From Agapanthus africanus (lineage: Eukaryota > Streptophyta > Magnoliopsida > Asparagales > Amaryllidaceae): a DNA stretch of 64,000 nt. The notes below the pieces were generated by a model that worked only from the letters and a program-made list of their open reading frames with translations, did no database searches and was not told the DNA's origin. The translations under genes and the position numbers were made by a program. This document shows positions 40,987 to 53,385 of the stretch, one piece after another (the first letter of the stretch is position 1; each line of letters starts with the position of its first letter). The stretch is taken from positions 259,742,867 through 259,806,866 of the forward strand of contig CM057342.1 in the NCBI GenBank assembly GCA_030015575.1. The letters are read 5' to 3'.

Positions 40987-42366
40987 TGTTTATATCATAA
41001 TTCTGCATTATTATATTCCCCATTCTTATTCTTTTTACAAATAAACAGGTGCTTTTGATCCATGTCTGCTACATAGTTGCAGGTTACAGGTTCTCGGAAC
41101 AAAATAGTGAAATTGATGAAAAGATGACACAAAAGTGAGACTACGACCGATAAATGGTGGAATCTTGATCATGCCTACATTTTGAAGAATAAACGAAGAT
41201 CAATGGACAGTTTCACAAAGTACAAAGGCAGCGCAAGGTTCAAGACTTCGTCACGAAGCAAAGGGTAAAAGTCCACGACAATATGCACTGTGGAAATCTG
41301 GAAGAAAACTAGAAGACAATCTGAGAAACCAAGAGAAGAAATAAGAAGCCAAATGCAACCAAAAGCAACCCAGGAAAATGCAGCCAACAAGCCCATAACA
41401 TGGCCGCGGAACCGCGGCCAAACCTACCTTCTGGCCGCGGATCCGCGACCATATGGAGCACGTGTCGGTAGGAATTTTCATGGTGCGGCGGTGCGTTGAC
41501 TAGGCTTCTTTAGGGTATATTTGTAAATGCGGATGTGAATCGAATGTAACCCTAAGGTTTCTATGATCTATAAATAGAAACCCTAAACCTCTTTTTAAGG
41601 TATGCCTCTTCTTATGCCTCTTTTCATTGATCAAAAATTCAGAAATCATTTGTAATGTTTTGAGAGCATCAATAAAGTAAGTAGATTCTTTTTATTGCCC
41701 TAGTTCTTAAATTCTTTTCTGTCCTACTATAAATTTTATTATCTGCCCTAGTTAATTAGTTTAGAACATGTTTATCAATTCCCTAATGAGTGAGTAGTTC
41801 CTCACTTGTTAGGGTTAGGAATAGGAAATGTTTGAGAGATGAAAATCTCTCACCCTTTTCTTTCCCATCACATCTTTTTATAGGACTTCATGCATACATA
41901 CACACACCGCTCACTACGGCATCCTATCCTACGAGGTAGCGGTGATACCGTAGTTTAAAAGACCGGTTGCGTATGTTTTCCATAGAGGTTAGGGTAAGAA
42001 TTGAGAAAGGAAGGATAAGAACCTAGAGGGAGAAACATCGTTTCTCCCCGATGGTACTAATCCACTTTATTAATTATTACCATAACACCTACATAGATCT
42101 AAATTAGGGTATTGAAAGCGGTGGGAAATCTTAAATTTCCAAACTTAACCTAAACCTAACCTTAGCAAGATTCTAATCCTAATTTAAATCAACTTTAGTT
42201 TTTAGTGATAATCAATCCAACACTGTTTGGAATTAACTCGTTAGAACAAATTGAGAATACACAAAATCCCTGTGGACCGACCCGTACTCACCGGCTAGCT
42301 ACCAAGCGACGCCGTTCTTGATTGCGGTTAACAATTCTTTGATCGTAAAAACATCTCTCTCAATCA
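40987..42366 (+). mobile_element. AthP 5' LTR
   Basis: Starts TGTTTATATCATAATTC and ends CTCTCAATCA. It contains TATAAATA at 41569-41576, two palindromes GGCCGCGGAACCGCGGCC and GGCCGCGGATCCGCGACC (41403-41450), and hairpins GAGAGAT/ATCTCTC and GGGAGAAAC/GTTTCTCCC. No gene. Confidence 0.92.
41569..41576 (+). promoter_or_regulatory. TATA box of AthP 5' LTR
   Basis: TATAAATA in GATCTATAAATAGAAACCC; the same box is at 49028-49035 in the 3' LTR and in both N1 LTRs. Candidate core promoter for the element RNA. Confidence 0.6.
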
Positions 42367-42368
42367 AA

Positions 42369-42386
42369 TGGCGCCGTTGCCGGGGA
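42369..42386 (+). promoter_or_regulatory. AthP primer-binding site
   Basis: TGGCGCCGTTGCCGGGGA, two bases after the 5' LTR; same as N1. Confidence 0.92.
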
Positions 42387-43538
42387 TGGCGTAGTATTTT
42401 CTTTTTGCAATTTCGGGTTAATATAAAATCATAAAACTCATAAAAACTGAAAAATTATAAAATTATAAAAAAATTTATCATCTTGTTATTGTTTGAAGGG
42501 TGTTTCGTTTGAATTTTGCAGAACCAACGAACGAATTCAGATCTGGAAAAATCCAGAGAGCAAAACAGAAAAACCTAGATCTGAACAACAGAGGAGTACC
42601 ACAACAGAGGAACAGAGAAGATTTAGGGATCTGAACCGTAAGGCGGACCGCGGAACTACCGCAATTAGGGACCTTCTGCCGCTGATCCGCGGCGCATTGC
42701 TGACGTCACCTGTCCAATTTTCCTCTGTAAGTTTTCTTTTCTTCTCTGAACTCCTGATATCTCCTCTGTAAAAATTTCCTGCAGGATTCTTTGCGCAAAA
42801 ATTTCTCCCCCTTCTCAATAACTTGATCTTGTGTAGGTTTCTTTGCGCCGCGCTAAAAAAAATTGTTTGCAAGTAATTGTGTTTACTGCTTTGCATATTT
42901 AAATTGACTTTAAGGGGCTTAAACACCAATCCAGATTGGGTGGGGATTTCATCACCCTTCCCAGGACCCCAAAAATCACATAAAGCATATTGCATTGACC
43001 ATCAAGTAATTAAAAAAGATTAGACTCAGCCCTAAGGACTTCGCGCTCAATAGGACAAAAGAATATTTGTAGGCATCGACCGTTGATCCTAACCTGACTT
43101 TGTGGTACCTAGGCTAGACAGGTAGGGAAATGTAACTTTAAAAGGCCCGTCTCACGGTGTCGTGAGCGGATCCCTCCTTACTCTATTTGTGCTTACCTGG
43201 CCACAATTGGCGGTGAAGAGGCGGTTTAAGGTCCTACTTCTTGCCCTTTGGAACAGTTAGGAGCTGTCTAGCTGATCTAGGTGACCCTAGATCTAGGCTT
43301 GATTGTGCATTTGTGATTGATTGAACGTGTGTCTAAGCCTTTTATCGAAAATCTTTTTTTGCAAAAAGCTCCACATAAAAAAAACACAAAAAGAAAAAAA
43401 AAGAAATTTTTTTACAAAAACTTACAACTGTCGCTAAGAAATCCGTGCAACCCACTTACACCCACTTTCTTTCCATTAACGTTTTCTTACCCCCACCTTC
43501 TATTTTTCACCTTTTTGACTACACTACCTCTTTAGTGT
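42387..43538 (+). other. AthP leader region
   Basis: Non-coding, AT-rich. A GC-rich block at ~42640-42710 contains GCGGACCGCGGAACTACCGC and a TGACGTCAC motif, resembling blocks in the N1 and copia leaders. No supportable gene. Confidence 0.7.
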
Positions 43539-45693
43539 ATGTCCGGTTGGACTAGGGACACTAGTGCCCGATTAGTCCGTGTCTCGTTGGTACCGACTAA
43601 CGGCGCTTTCGACTCCGAAGTCGAAATTCCTTCCACTTCCTTACCTTCACCCTCATATTCTTCTTCTTCTAAGGAGATGTCGGGATTTAATCCTAACAAC
43701 ACATTACCTACGGGACTGATTCCACCTCCGTTAGGTGCGAATAACCCACAACACCCGTCCGCCCCAACGAATCGCGCTCCAGGATCTTTTCTACCCTATC
43801 CGCACCGCCTTACTTACTTGTCTTTCACTCCCACCGGCAAATGGGGACAATTTTGAGATCAAATCCCACTTCATCAATATATTGCCAAAATTTCACGGAC
43901 TAGAATCCGAAGATGCCTATATCTTCATAAACAAATTCCAGAATGTTTGTGCAATGATGAAAACAACACAACTTTCAGATGATGCTATAAGGCTACGGGT
44001 CATTCCTTTCACCTTATGTGACTTAGCCGAGAAATGGTTGTATAGCACAGCATCGCACTCAATTAAAAATTGGGAAGAGCTTGTTAAAGCTTTTCTAAAA
44101 AAGTTTTACCCACATCACAAGACCGCGAGAATTCGCAATGAGATTATTCAATTTTCCCAGCTTCCTTCCAAACCTTTTTGGAAGTGTTTTGAAAGATTTA
44201 AAGACCTACTTGTTTAATGCCCTCACCATGGTATCGAAAATTGGCAACTTTACAAAACATTATACGAAGGATTGAACCTAGCAATGAAGCAGTTGCTGGA
44301 AACCATTTGTCAAGGTCACTTTCTAACAAAATCAAGCGAAGAAGCTTGGCAGTTTCTCGACGATCTTGCTGAATAAACACTTCAGTGGGAAAGCACCAAG
44401 ACCACCCCATCTTCTTCTGTTGGTCAGTCTAGGGCATGCATACATCAATTAGATATGTCGATAGCAATGAAGGCCAAAATGGCCGCACTTACGAAAAAGC
44501 TATAAGCAATTGAGACCAAAATCTCATCGCCTTCTCCCGCCCCTGCTTTACCCCCACGAACTGTTTGTGCTTGTTGTTCGGATCCATCACATATTACCGA
44601 AGAGTGTCGTTACAATCCACCTGTTCAAGGACAAGATCAAGTCAATGCTGCCTTTCAGCAAAGACAAAGAAATGATCCATACTCTTCGACTTATAATTCG
44701 GGTTGGAGGAGCCACCCAAATTTTGCTTGGAATCAAAATCAACAATTCCAAGACAATAACAACTTTCAAAGGCCTCCTCCTCCACAACAACAAGCACCCC
44801 AACAAACTCAATACCAGCAACATTTCCAACCACAACCTTACCTAAACCAAATGAACAATTTTGTGCCTAACAACTCTTACCCTCCAAACAATTTTGTTCA
44901 ACCAAATGACGATAAGGTTACCTCGCTAGAAAGAAGTTTAGATGCGTTTCGAAAAAAATCTACACAATCCGCAGCAAGGTTGGAGACTTCCATTCAGTCT
45001 TTGGTGCACAACAGTGCTTCACATGATCAAAGTATCAAATCAATCGAGGCCCAAATTGCACAACTAAATGCTGCGTTGAGCGAGCGAGAAAAGAGAAAGC
45101 TTCCATCTCAACCATTGCCAAATCCCGGTCACACACACAATACACATGTTGCTTATGAACAACAAAATCATAATGCAAATGCTGTGACCACGTTGAGATC
45201 TGGAAGAGTGTTGCACAATAACGTGGGTAATAGTGATGATACCCCTGCCGGTGCTTCTTCTTCATCTTCTTCCTCTTCATCTTCATCTTCATCTTCTTCG
45301 TCAGAGCCTGTTCTTCATTCTTCAAAAGGATCTTCTTCTTCTAATCCGAACGGACACACATCTCACGTCACGATCACACCAACACTGGGATCCGTTCCAA
45401 CTCCACATTCTACTCCACAGACATTGGACTCAACAAATTTTCAAAATGTTCTTTTTCCAAACAGGTTGAGATCCAATAAACCAACTCCTCAAATGGAGAA
45501 TATTGTGGAGTTATTCAAACAGGTTAGCATAAACATACCTCTCTTGGATGCAATCCAACAAGTCCCGTCTTACGCGAAAATCTTAAAAGGCTTATGCACC
45601 TCGAAGAGAAAGTCACAGATACCCAAGAAAGTGCTAGTAGCTAGTGCCGTGAGCAATGCTATTAACCAACCTCAACCCTTGCCCCAAAAATGA
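43539..45693 (+). pseudogene. AthP gag
   Basis: Begins MSGWTRDTSARLVR, shifts frame at ~43850, then gives a capsid-like core (FHGLESEDAYIFINKFQNVC, RVIPFTLCDLAEKWLYS, WEELVKAFLKKFYP) with several in-frame stops. The knuckle ACCSDPSHITEEC (with its preceding Cys, CX2CX4HX4C) lies near 44570. The C-terminal 280 codons (44851-45693) are open and rich in Asn, Gln and Pro. They include a serine run encoded by a TCT/TCA microsatellite at 45257-45303 and LRSGRVLHNN. Athila-type capsid/nucleocapsid by order and motifs. Not functional as it stands. Confidence 0.82.
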
Positions 45694-46815
45694 AAGGACC
45701 CCGGCTGTCCTATAATTTCAATAACAATTGGGGATAAGAACATCAATCGCACACTTTTAGATCTTGGTTCTAGTGTTAACCTGCTTCCCTACTCCGTGTA
45801 TGAGCAATTAGATGTTGGAGAGTTGAAACCCACTCATTGTACTCTCCAAATGGCTGATCGATCAATCACCCATCCTAGGGGCAAGTTAGAGGATGTGTTG
45901 ATCAAAGTAGGGGACTTCATATTCCCCGTTGATTTTATTATTATGGACACACAACCTATTGCTAACCCATGGAACCAAATTCCGGTGATCCTCGGTCGAC
46001 CATTTTTGGCCACTTTCAATGCCGTAATCAATTGTCGCAATGGCTCTATAACTCTATCCTTCGGGAAGATGTCTAGTGAGTTCAATATTTACAAGATAGG
46101 AAGTCTGCCCTCTGTGCCTAAATCTAGTATACGAGAAGTTTGCTCGATCCACGAAATCACGCAGGAGGACTGCGAGATTGAAAAATTTCTGTTTGATCAC
46201 AACAGTTTTGACGCCACTAGTGCGTCCCTCCCTGAATTTGACACAGTTCTTGCAACCGATAACGATTACGAATGTTTCACTTTTTCGGACGATTTTGAAG
46301 ACTCACTACTCGAGTTTGAGTCTTTTGAATTTTCGGATGAGTTAGTTGAACCATCCGACTCGGTTGCTTACAGTGATTTCGAACCATTGATGGAATCCTT
46401 CGAGTTCGAGATAGCTTCCCTAATTTTTTCGCCTCCGAAACTCGAACTCAAGCCTTTACCGTCTCACCTTAAATACGCTTACTTAGGTGAGAATGAGACC
46501 TTTCCCGTTATCATATCTGCATCTCTAGCTCTCGAGCAAGAGAAAGCCCTTTTAATGGTCTTACAAAATAACCGGCAAGCTTTCGGCTGGACTATGGCGG
46601 ACATCGAGGAGATAAGTTCCCTCATAATTAAATATCATATGCATATGATGGATGATGCCAAGCCAGTAAAGGATCCACAGAAACATCTCGGGGATTTTGT
46701 GGTTAATCAACCTCACCCTATAGAAGTTGAACCACCCCCTTTTCTTCTAATAAACTACGAGAATGCCAATATTCCACTGATTTCTGATCATTCCCATTCT
46801 CGTTGTTATTTATAA
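45694..46815 (+). pseudogene. AthP protease and truncated start of pol
   Basis: Protease: RTLLDLGSSVNLLPYSVYEQ with active-site Asp in DLGSS, then VILGRPFLATFNAVINC. An acidic stretch follows (NDYECFTFSDD, VEPSDSVAYSDFEPL), then QNNRQAFGWTMADIEEISS, the usual lead-in to Athila RT. After DDAKPVKDPQKH the expected RT is missing and a short unrelated tail ends at 46815. The 339-codon part from 45796 is fully open. RT-RNase H-integrase were lost in one step. Confidence 0.85.
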
Positions 46816-48444
46816 TCACATCTTATCTCTTCACATCCACGTTCACGGAAACATTTTCCATACCACCTCTTATCTCTTCCCCACTTCCTCTTGGCTCTGT
46901 ACAACATGTTCTTCCATAGACCGATACTCTATACAGATAAATTTTTCAACTGGTTGGTGTTGACTTTTGGTCTTTGCAAAGCTTGGCATTGACTTGTAAC
47001 ATTGTTTAACTCAAGTTTGGGGGGACCTTTTTGTATATATTTTTGTTTTCTTTTTCAGTTAACAATAAAAAATAAAAATAAAAAATAAACAGGGGAGTGC
47101 CGACAATTTTGACCCTCTTGGTGTAGCATAACAGTGAGGACACTGTCAAGTTTAAGTTTGGGGGTGTGCTCGGTAACCTTTTTCCTTCGCATTCATATGT
47201 ATATTTTTGCAATTGCATATTTATTTTAAAACTCATAAAAATTGAAAAGTTCAATTTTGGCCATATTTGACTTAAGTTTGACATGACGGTTGACTAGCTA
47301 GGAAAAACTAGATCCAAAACTTAGTAAATTAAAAACCCTAAAAAATAACCTTTCTTAAAATTTAACAGTAGAAAATATATGTCTTTGTAGTTTACTTAGA
47401 AATAGGCAAATTTTGAGTTCACTTCTTGGGCTAAGTCAAGATAAAGGAAGAGTATTGATATTTTTATTAAAATATAAGTCTGAAAAATAATTCTTAAGTT
47501 TAAGTCTAAATTCTGAAAATATATACCCTACAAATTGCATAAACACGAACCTTGAAACTTGGAATAGTAGAAGAGACCTTGAAATGCTCTTGTCTAAAGT
47601 CCTTAGTATGAAGGAAAATAAAATAAAAATACAAGTGTGAATAAAAAAAAATGAACACTGGTTTTTGTAATCACTTAAGGCTGCATAAATAGAAAAAATA
47701 TTTAGCGAGGGTGCTTTATCACCTAGTGCCTTAGACCAACTGGTTTGGGAGTCACAGCTAAAGCCTTAGGTGTTATAAGACTAGGAATTACACCTTAATG
47801 TGCAAACACATTTTGTAATCGGTTGTTAGTACCTCAAGAAGTATTAACGGTCGCATGAAGGATGTGTGAGCAATTTCATCTAAAAATTCACCAACTAAAA
47901 ATACTTTGGACGATGGACAAGAGTATAAGAGCTTGAATTGAATTTCCAAGTGTAGGGGTGATACATACACACATGTAGGGGTATGTGATTGGGGTTTAGA
48001 TGGGAGATAGGAATGAAAAATAGGACTTATATCTATAGTAGAGATGATAAAAATTCCTAAGTTGTGATGGAACCTAGAAGGAAAATTCAAAAAATGCTAA
48101 AAGCTCTGTAAATCTACAAATCATATATATAATCTTAAGTTAAATGATAAGGAAACGTGAAAAATACGGGTGGATAATTTCTGAGTCGAAGATAATAGAG
48201 TTTCTTGTTAGAAAACCTAATTGGAGAATAAAAGTCAATAGGCCGAATTGATAGGATTTTGTGGGTAGTATCCGCTGAAAACCCTCAGGAGACAACACTC
48301 CTCCTATTAGGGACACCTAGAGGTTTAACGGCTTGTTGCACGAGCTCAGTGCAATCGCGTTTCCCTGCGAAAGTGAAGTAGGGCTTTTTCGAGAATAAAA
48401 CTAGTTTTGCTCGAGGACGAGCAAAAGATAAGTTTGGGGGTATT
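46816..48444 (+). other. AthP 3' untranslated region
   Basis: AT-rich, homologous to the N1 3' UTR. It has a decayed coding echo WLVLTFGLCKA at ~46953. AAGTTTGGGGG occurs three times (47014, 47153, 48430); the last abuts the LTR and is the functional PPT by position. A 9-bp hairpin TTTTGCTCG/CGAGCAAAA lies at 48405-48426. Confidence 0.8.
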
Positions 48445-49824
48445 TGTTCATATCATAATTCTGCATTATTATATTCCCCATTCTTATTCTTTTTACAAAT
48501 AAACAGGTGCTTTTGATCCATGTCTGCTACATAGTTGCAGGTTACAGGTTCTCGGAACAAAAATAGTGAAATTGATGAAAAGATGATACAAAAGTAAGAC
48601 TACGACCGATAAATGGTGGAATCTTGATCATGCCTACATTTTGAAGAATAAACGAAGATCAATGGACAGTTTCACAAAGTACAAAGGCAGCACAAGGTTC
48701 AAGACTTCGTCACGAAGCAAAGGGTAAAAGTCCACGACAATATGCACTGTGGAAATCTGGAAGAAAACTAGAAGACAATCTGAGAAACCAAGAGAAGAAA
48801 CAAGAAGCCAAATGCAACCAGAAGCAACCCAGGAAAATGCAGCCAACAAGCCCATAACATGGCCGTGGAACCGCGGCCAAACCTACCTTCTGGCCGCGGA
48901 TCCGTGACCATATGGAGCACGTGTCGGTAGGAATTTTCATGGTGCGGCGGTGCGTTGACTAGGCTTCTTTAGGGTATATTTGTAAATGCGGATGTGAATC
49001 GAATGTAACCCTAGGGTTTCTATGATCTATAAATAGAAACCCTAAACCTCTTTTTGAGGTATGCCTCTTCTTATGCCTCTTTTGATTGATCAAAAATTCA
49101 GAAATCATTTGTAATGTTTTGAGAGCATCAATAAAGTAAGTAGATTCTTTTTATTGCCCTAGTTCTTAAATTCTTTTCTGCCCTACTATAAATTTTATTA
49201 TCTGCCCTAATTAATTAGTTTAGAACATGTTTATCAATTCCCTAATGAGTGAGTAGTTCCTCACTTGTTAGGGTTAGGAATATGAAAGGTTTGAGAGATG
49301 AAAATCTCTCACCCCTTTCTTGCCCATCACATCTTTTTATAGGACTTCATGCATACATACACACACCGCTCACTACGGCATTCTATCCCACGAGATAGCG
49401 GTGATACCGTAGTTTAAAAGACCGGTTGCGTATGTTTTCCATGGAGGTTAGGGTAAGAATTGAGAAAGGAAGGACAAGAACCTAGAGGGAGAAACATTGT
49501 TTCTCCCCGATGGTACTAACCCACTTTATTAATTATTACCATAACACCTAAATAGATCTAAATTAGGGCATTGAAAGCGGTGGGAAATCTTAAATTTTCA
49601 AACTTAACCTAAACCTAACCTTAGCAAGATTCTAATCCTAGTTTAAATCAACTTTAGTTTTTAGTGATAATCAATCCAACACCGTTTGGAATTAACTCAT
49701 TAGAACAAATTGAGAATACACAAATCCTTGTGGACCGACCTGTACTCACCGGCTAGCTACCAAGCGTCGCCGTTCTTGATTGCGGTTAACAATTCTTTGA
49801 TCGTAAAAACATCTCTCTCAATCA
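48445..49824 (+). mobile_element. AthP 3' LTR
   Basis: Starts TGTTCATATCATAATTC, ends CTCTCAATCA, 1380 bp. The next base enters CA2 LTR sequence. TATAAATA at 49028-49035. Confidence 0.92.
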
Positions 49825-51559
49825 CTTGCCGAGAACTTATAGATGGTATTATACCAAACGTTAGATAGCAGTTCTCTGGTGACATTGGTATAAGTTAGTC
49901 TTTAGACCCGAGATCGTCATAGAGTCTTGCGTGATTCCCACTGTGCTTTGATTTCCACCTTACCACGTTCAAGAGAGCATGCAAAACGGTGGTTTTTGGT
50001 ACAGTCCCGAGTCACATGGAGGCAATGAGCGATAGAAGGGGATTCGTCTCTCTCGGTATTGGGGGTTGATGTTGCACTATGCTCGATTAGCTATAACTAG
50101 AAGTCCCTGGACAGGGCAGAAACTGAGATTTACCGGTAAGTGTTATCAGTAGTTTCTCGACGCGTTATGAGCCTTAAATCAGCACGATTTATCAAGTTAT
50201 TGGGGTCTGACGTTTACCAACCCCAGACTCGTTATGCGACATATCAGACGAAGAGACCGGACTGTACGGTAATGTTACTCAGTGGATTCATGGGAGTATG
50301 AACAAGCTTGCTTGTTGATCTTCTGATCGCTCAATACCCGGGTAGCCGTTACGTCCAGCTAGTACGCTGATGGCTTGTGGGTGACTGATATGATCATCAC
50401 CTACTGCCGGCGTATTGACGAGTCTTTAGAGTCCTACACAGAGGTTTTCTAGCTCATACGAAACGAAGTAGGGCACATATGTGATATATGCGGGACCGAG
50501 ATTGATACTTGTATATGATACAGTATTCTAATCTCGCGATATAGGTTATATGTGATATAACCGGATTATTGAATCAAGTGTTAATTCAATATTTTGTTAA
50601 ATGATATTAGTCGGTTGAATGTGATATAGCCGGGTTATTAAATCAAGTGTTGATTTAATAATTTAATGTATAATTATATATTTGATATATTAATATGCAT
50701 TAACTAATATTAGCTCACTTAAGAAAATAGTTTCTCAAAATACATACAAATATATATGTGATATATATTAATGTATTTATTTATGTGTCATGCTAGATGA
50801 TACATTGGACTTGGGTGTATGAGACTCATACCTAAATAAAGATAAATTGGGTGATTAATTATTAAGGGATAAAACAAAATTAGGTGGAAAATGCCATGGT
50901 TTGAGATGCTTATGGAAGCTTGTCGAAATCTTGACTTAGTCCACTAATTTTGTTTTACTCTAGATATTTATTAACCTAACCATTATTTTTAGCCATGGTT
51001 TAGTCTCTACATGAGTTTATAAGAGATATTTTCTCGCCCATAGTTCAATACTTGATCACTTGATCTTTTCTTCATCTCCTTCATTGCTCTCTAGCTCTTG
51101 AGTGAGAAGAAAAAGAAAAAGAAAAAGAGAAAAATAATTCTAAAGTGAGCAAAATTCCTACTTCACTAATGTATACCAAACTAGCCATTTAGTATAGCTT
51201 GTTTCTTCACTAGTTCATCAATTAGAGAGGTAGCTTGAGTTAGCGATTCTTCGACGTAGATTATCTTCGTTCTCGAAGATCTTTGAGAAAGCCCGTTCCT
51301 TTCGTCTAGTGGAGCCTAAGGAGAGTCCGGGAGACCACTACTTGGAGCAAATGGACTACTACACGGAGCTTTAGAAGTGAAGGACCGGTCTACAAAGGTT
51401 GTATTCCTATATCACTTAGTGTAAAGTTTGTTTACATGTTATAAAAAACCTTAATTCTTAGTTAGATCCTTGGTTCGGACTCACTCGGCACCCTAAAATT
51501 TTAAAATAGCATACTTGATGCTTGTCGAAACCGTGTCGGAGTGCTAAGTGAATCCAGCA
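49825..51559 (+). mobile_element. CA2 5' LTR, 5'-truncated
   Basis: Matches the CA1 LTR and 57808 onward of the CA2 3' LTR; roughly the first 435 bp are missing, replaced by AthP. It ends ATCCAGCA before the PBS. Contains ATTGAATC/ATTCAAT and ATATAACC palindromes. Confidence 0.88.
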
Positions 51560-51560
51560 G

Positions 51561-51572
51561 TGGTATCAGAGC
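51561..51572 (+). promoter_or_regulatory. CA2 primer-binding site
   Basis: TGGTATCAGAGC, one base after the LTR end; initiator-Met tRNA type. Confidence 0.92.
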
Positions 51573-52538
51573 CTTGCTAGAACATTAGGAGTCATCTATG
51601 CGAAGTTAAAGTGTTCGACCGACTTTTCGAAAATCCGAAAATCCCACTCTCTGGAAATTTTTTCAAAAGTTGGAATTTTTCTAATTAAAAATATTCAGAA
51701 AATTATGCAGGGTTTTCTATTGACCCACAAGAAAAACGATGGCCCAACTCGACCAAACGACCGCGGAAGTGCGGCCAAAGCATGGCTTTGGCGGCAGTTC
51801 CGCGGCGTTGTTGTTGAGGCAGGGAGCGTGCTTTCTTGTGTAGGTCCGTAGGTGCTTGGGGCACTGTTTAGGTATTTTTAACTGTGACTCAAGTGTTGAG
51901 GTCTCTGGGAATTTTGGGTGTTTGATAAATCGATCGAAATGTTTAACATCGTCTAGATATCTATAATTTGTGATACAATATTTAGAATCCACAATAATTG
52001 GTTCTATGGAAACTAATTAGTATTTTGTAAATCTAGCAATTTAGTCTCTTTTGATTGGTTGCCACGGGGTTTTGATTCATATCAAAACTCCGTCGAAATC
52101 TCGTATTGTACGCGAACACTCGCCGGGTAACACTACTGGATAGCCACGCCCCACCGACCAAGAGACTGTAGGAGAACCCCGTAGCTAAAAGCATCCGTTT
52201 GGGTGCTCGCGGCCGCGGTGTTCCGCCTAAGTGCACTTCATCGATGGCATCGGGGGTGCAGCCGTCTACTAATGTTTCCGACGAGCATTCGATCATTCGT
52301 TGGGAATCTTGTTGAATTGCTCGACTAAATATTGAAAAGTGTTTTCAATTTGAGACTAAAATGCCGGGTTTATAATGTTAGGCATGAAATTCGGAATATG
52401 TGATATTCCAGGTTTATGATGTTTAAGGAATTTATATAGTTAGGCATGAAATCCGAAGTATCTGATATTTCGGGTTTATGATGTCTAAGGTGCTTGCGGA
52501 TTCCAATTATTGTAGTTTTCACTTTTTTTTCTGCGACC
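51573..52538 (+). other. CA2 leader, upstream exon-like part
   Basis: Non-coding sequence between the PBS and the candidate splice donor. It contains the GC-rich stem-loop and a block (52130-52250) shared with CA1. No believable ORF. Confidence 0.65.
51761..51805 (+). ncRNA. PBS-proximal GC-rich stem-loop of CA2
   Basis: CCGCGGAA/TTCCGCGG outer stem and TGCGGCCAAAGC/GCTTTGGCGGCA inner stem (11 of 12 pairs), loop of ~3 nt. It starts 200 nt after the PBS. Position suggests a packaging or dimerisation signal (inference). Confidence 0.7.
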
Positions 52539-53385
52539 GTAAGTGTAATATGTAGTGTATCGCCAGTTTCGTTGCTTTACGTCAATGAAAATTGGGATAC
52601 ACATATTTACTTACGTTGATAACATGTGATGTTATGTGTTGCTGTGATATGTTATATTGGATCGTTGTGTTTGAATAGCCGGGGTTTTTTGCGTGAGATG
52701 AGAGTTTTTCATTTTCATTCATGTAAAAACTTGTATGTAATATTCTTTTATTGGGACACTTCCGGGTTGAGAATGATGTCACCATTGTTGTATATTATTT
52801 ACTTTTCCGCATTAGGATAGGCCCAAAGTGGAGAGCACAAGTAACCGGGTTTTAGAGTCTAGTGGGAGACCATCTCGAGGAGTCGAGTCCGGGTCTCCTA
52901 ACTCTAGAATTGGTAGGGTTGCTTGCAGCTCTCGTAGGGGTCTAGAGATGTGGGTTTAGCTATTCATCGCGACTGTGGAATCCGTGTTTTTTAATGGCTT
53001 AATTTAAAACACGGACCTCTTAGTATATCCAATATTTCATATATTGACTTCTGCTGCAATGTTCTATGATGAGATCATATAACTGCGTGAGACGAATGCT
53101 TTATATTGTATATATGATATATAATAAACGTTGCTTATGTTTTGCATCCGCGCTAGTCCTGCCCCGCTCTGCCGTTAGTTATCTAACATAACGGTGCATG
53201 ACGGGACCCCGTGGCGAATGTGGATGGCATAAGCGTACGTTATATAAGTATTTTCGTTTTTTTTTATCTGTGATGCTTAGGAAGGATAAATGATGGGACT
53301 TCATTAATGAGATTAATGAAAAGGAAAGAAACCCAATGATGTTGTGGAATCAAATTTTCAAAACTGGTAGCTCTAGTTCTTACTT

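Larger units (their letters stand above)
40987..49824 (+). mobile_element. AthP: Athila-like element lacking RT, RNase H and integrase
   Basis: 1380-bp LTRs at both ends, PBS, a broken gag and protease, then a junction into 3' UTR. Internal length 6078 bp. LTRs differ by about 2% by eye. Left flank is T2 LTR via a tandem fragment, right flank is the inside of the CA2 5' LTR, so no TSD pair can be matched. The coding part stops just where RT should begin. Confidence 0.9.

Noticed and set aside
45257..45303. Poly-serine domain as a functional module
   Set aside because: Encoded by a TCT/TCA microsatellite within decayed gag; length is probably just slippage.
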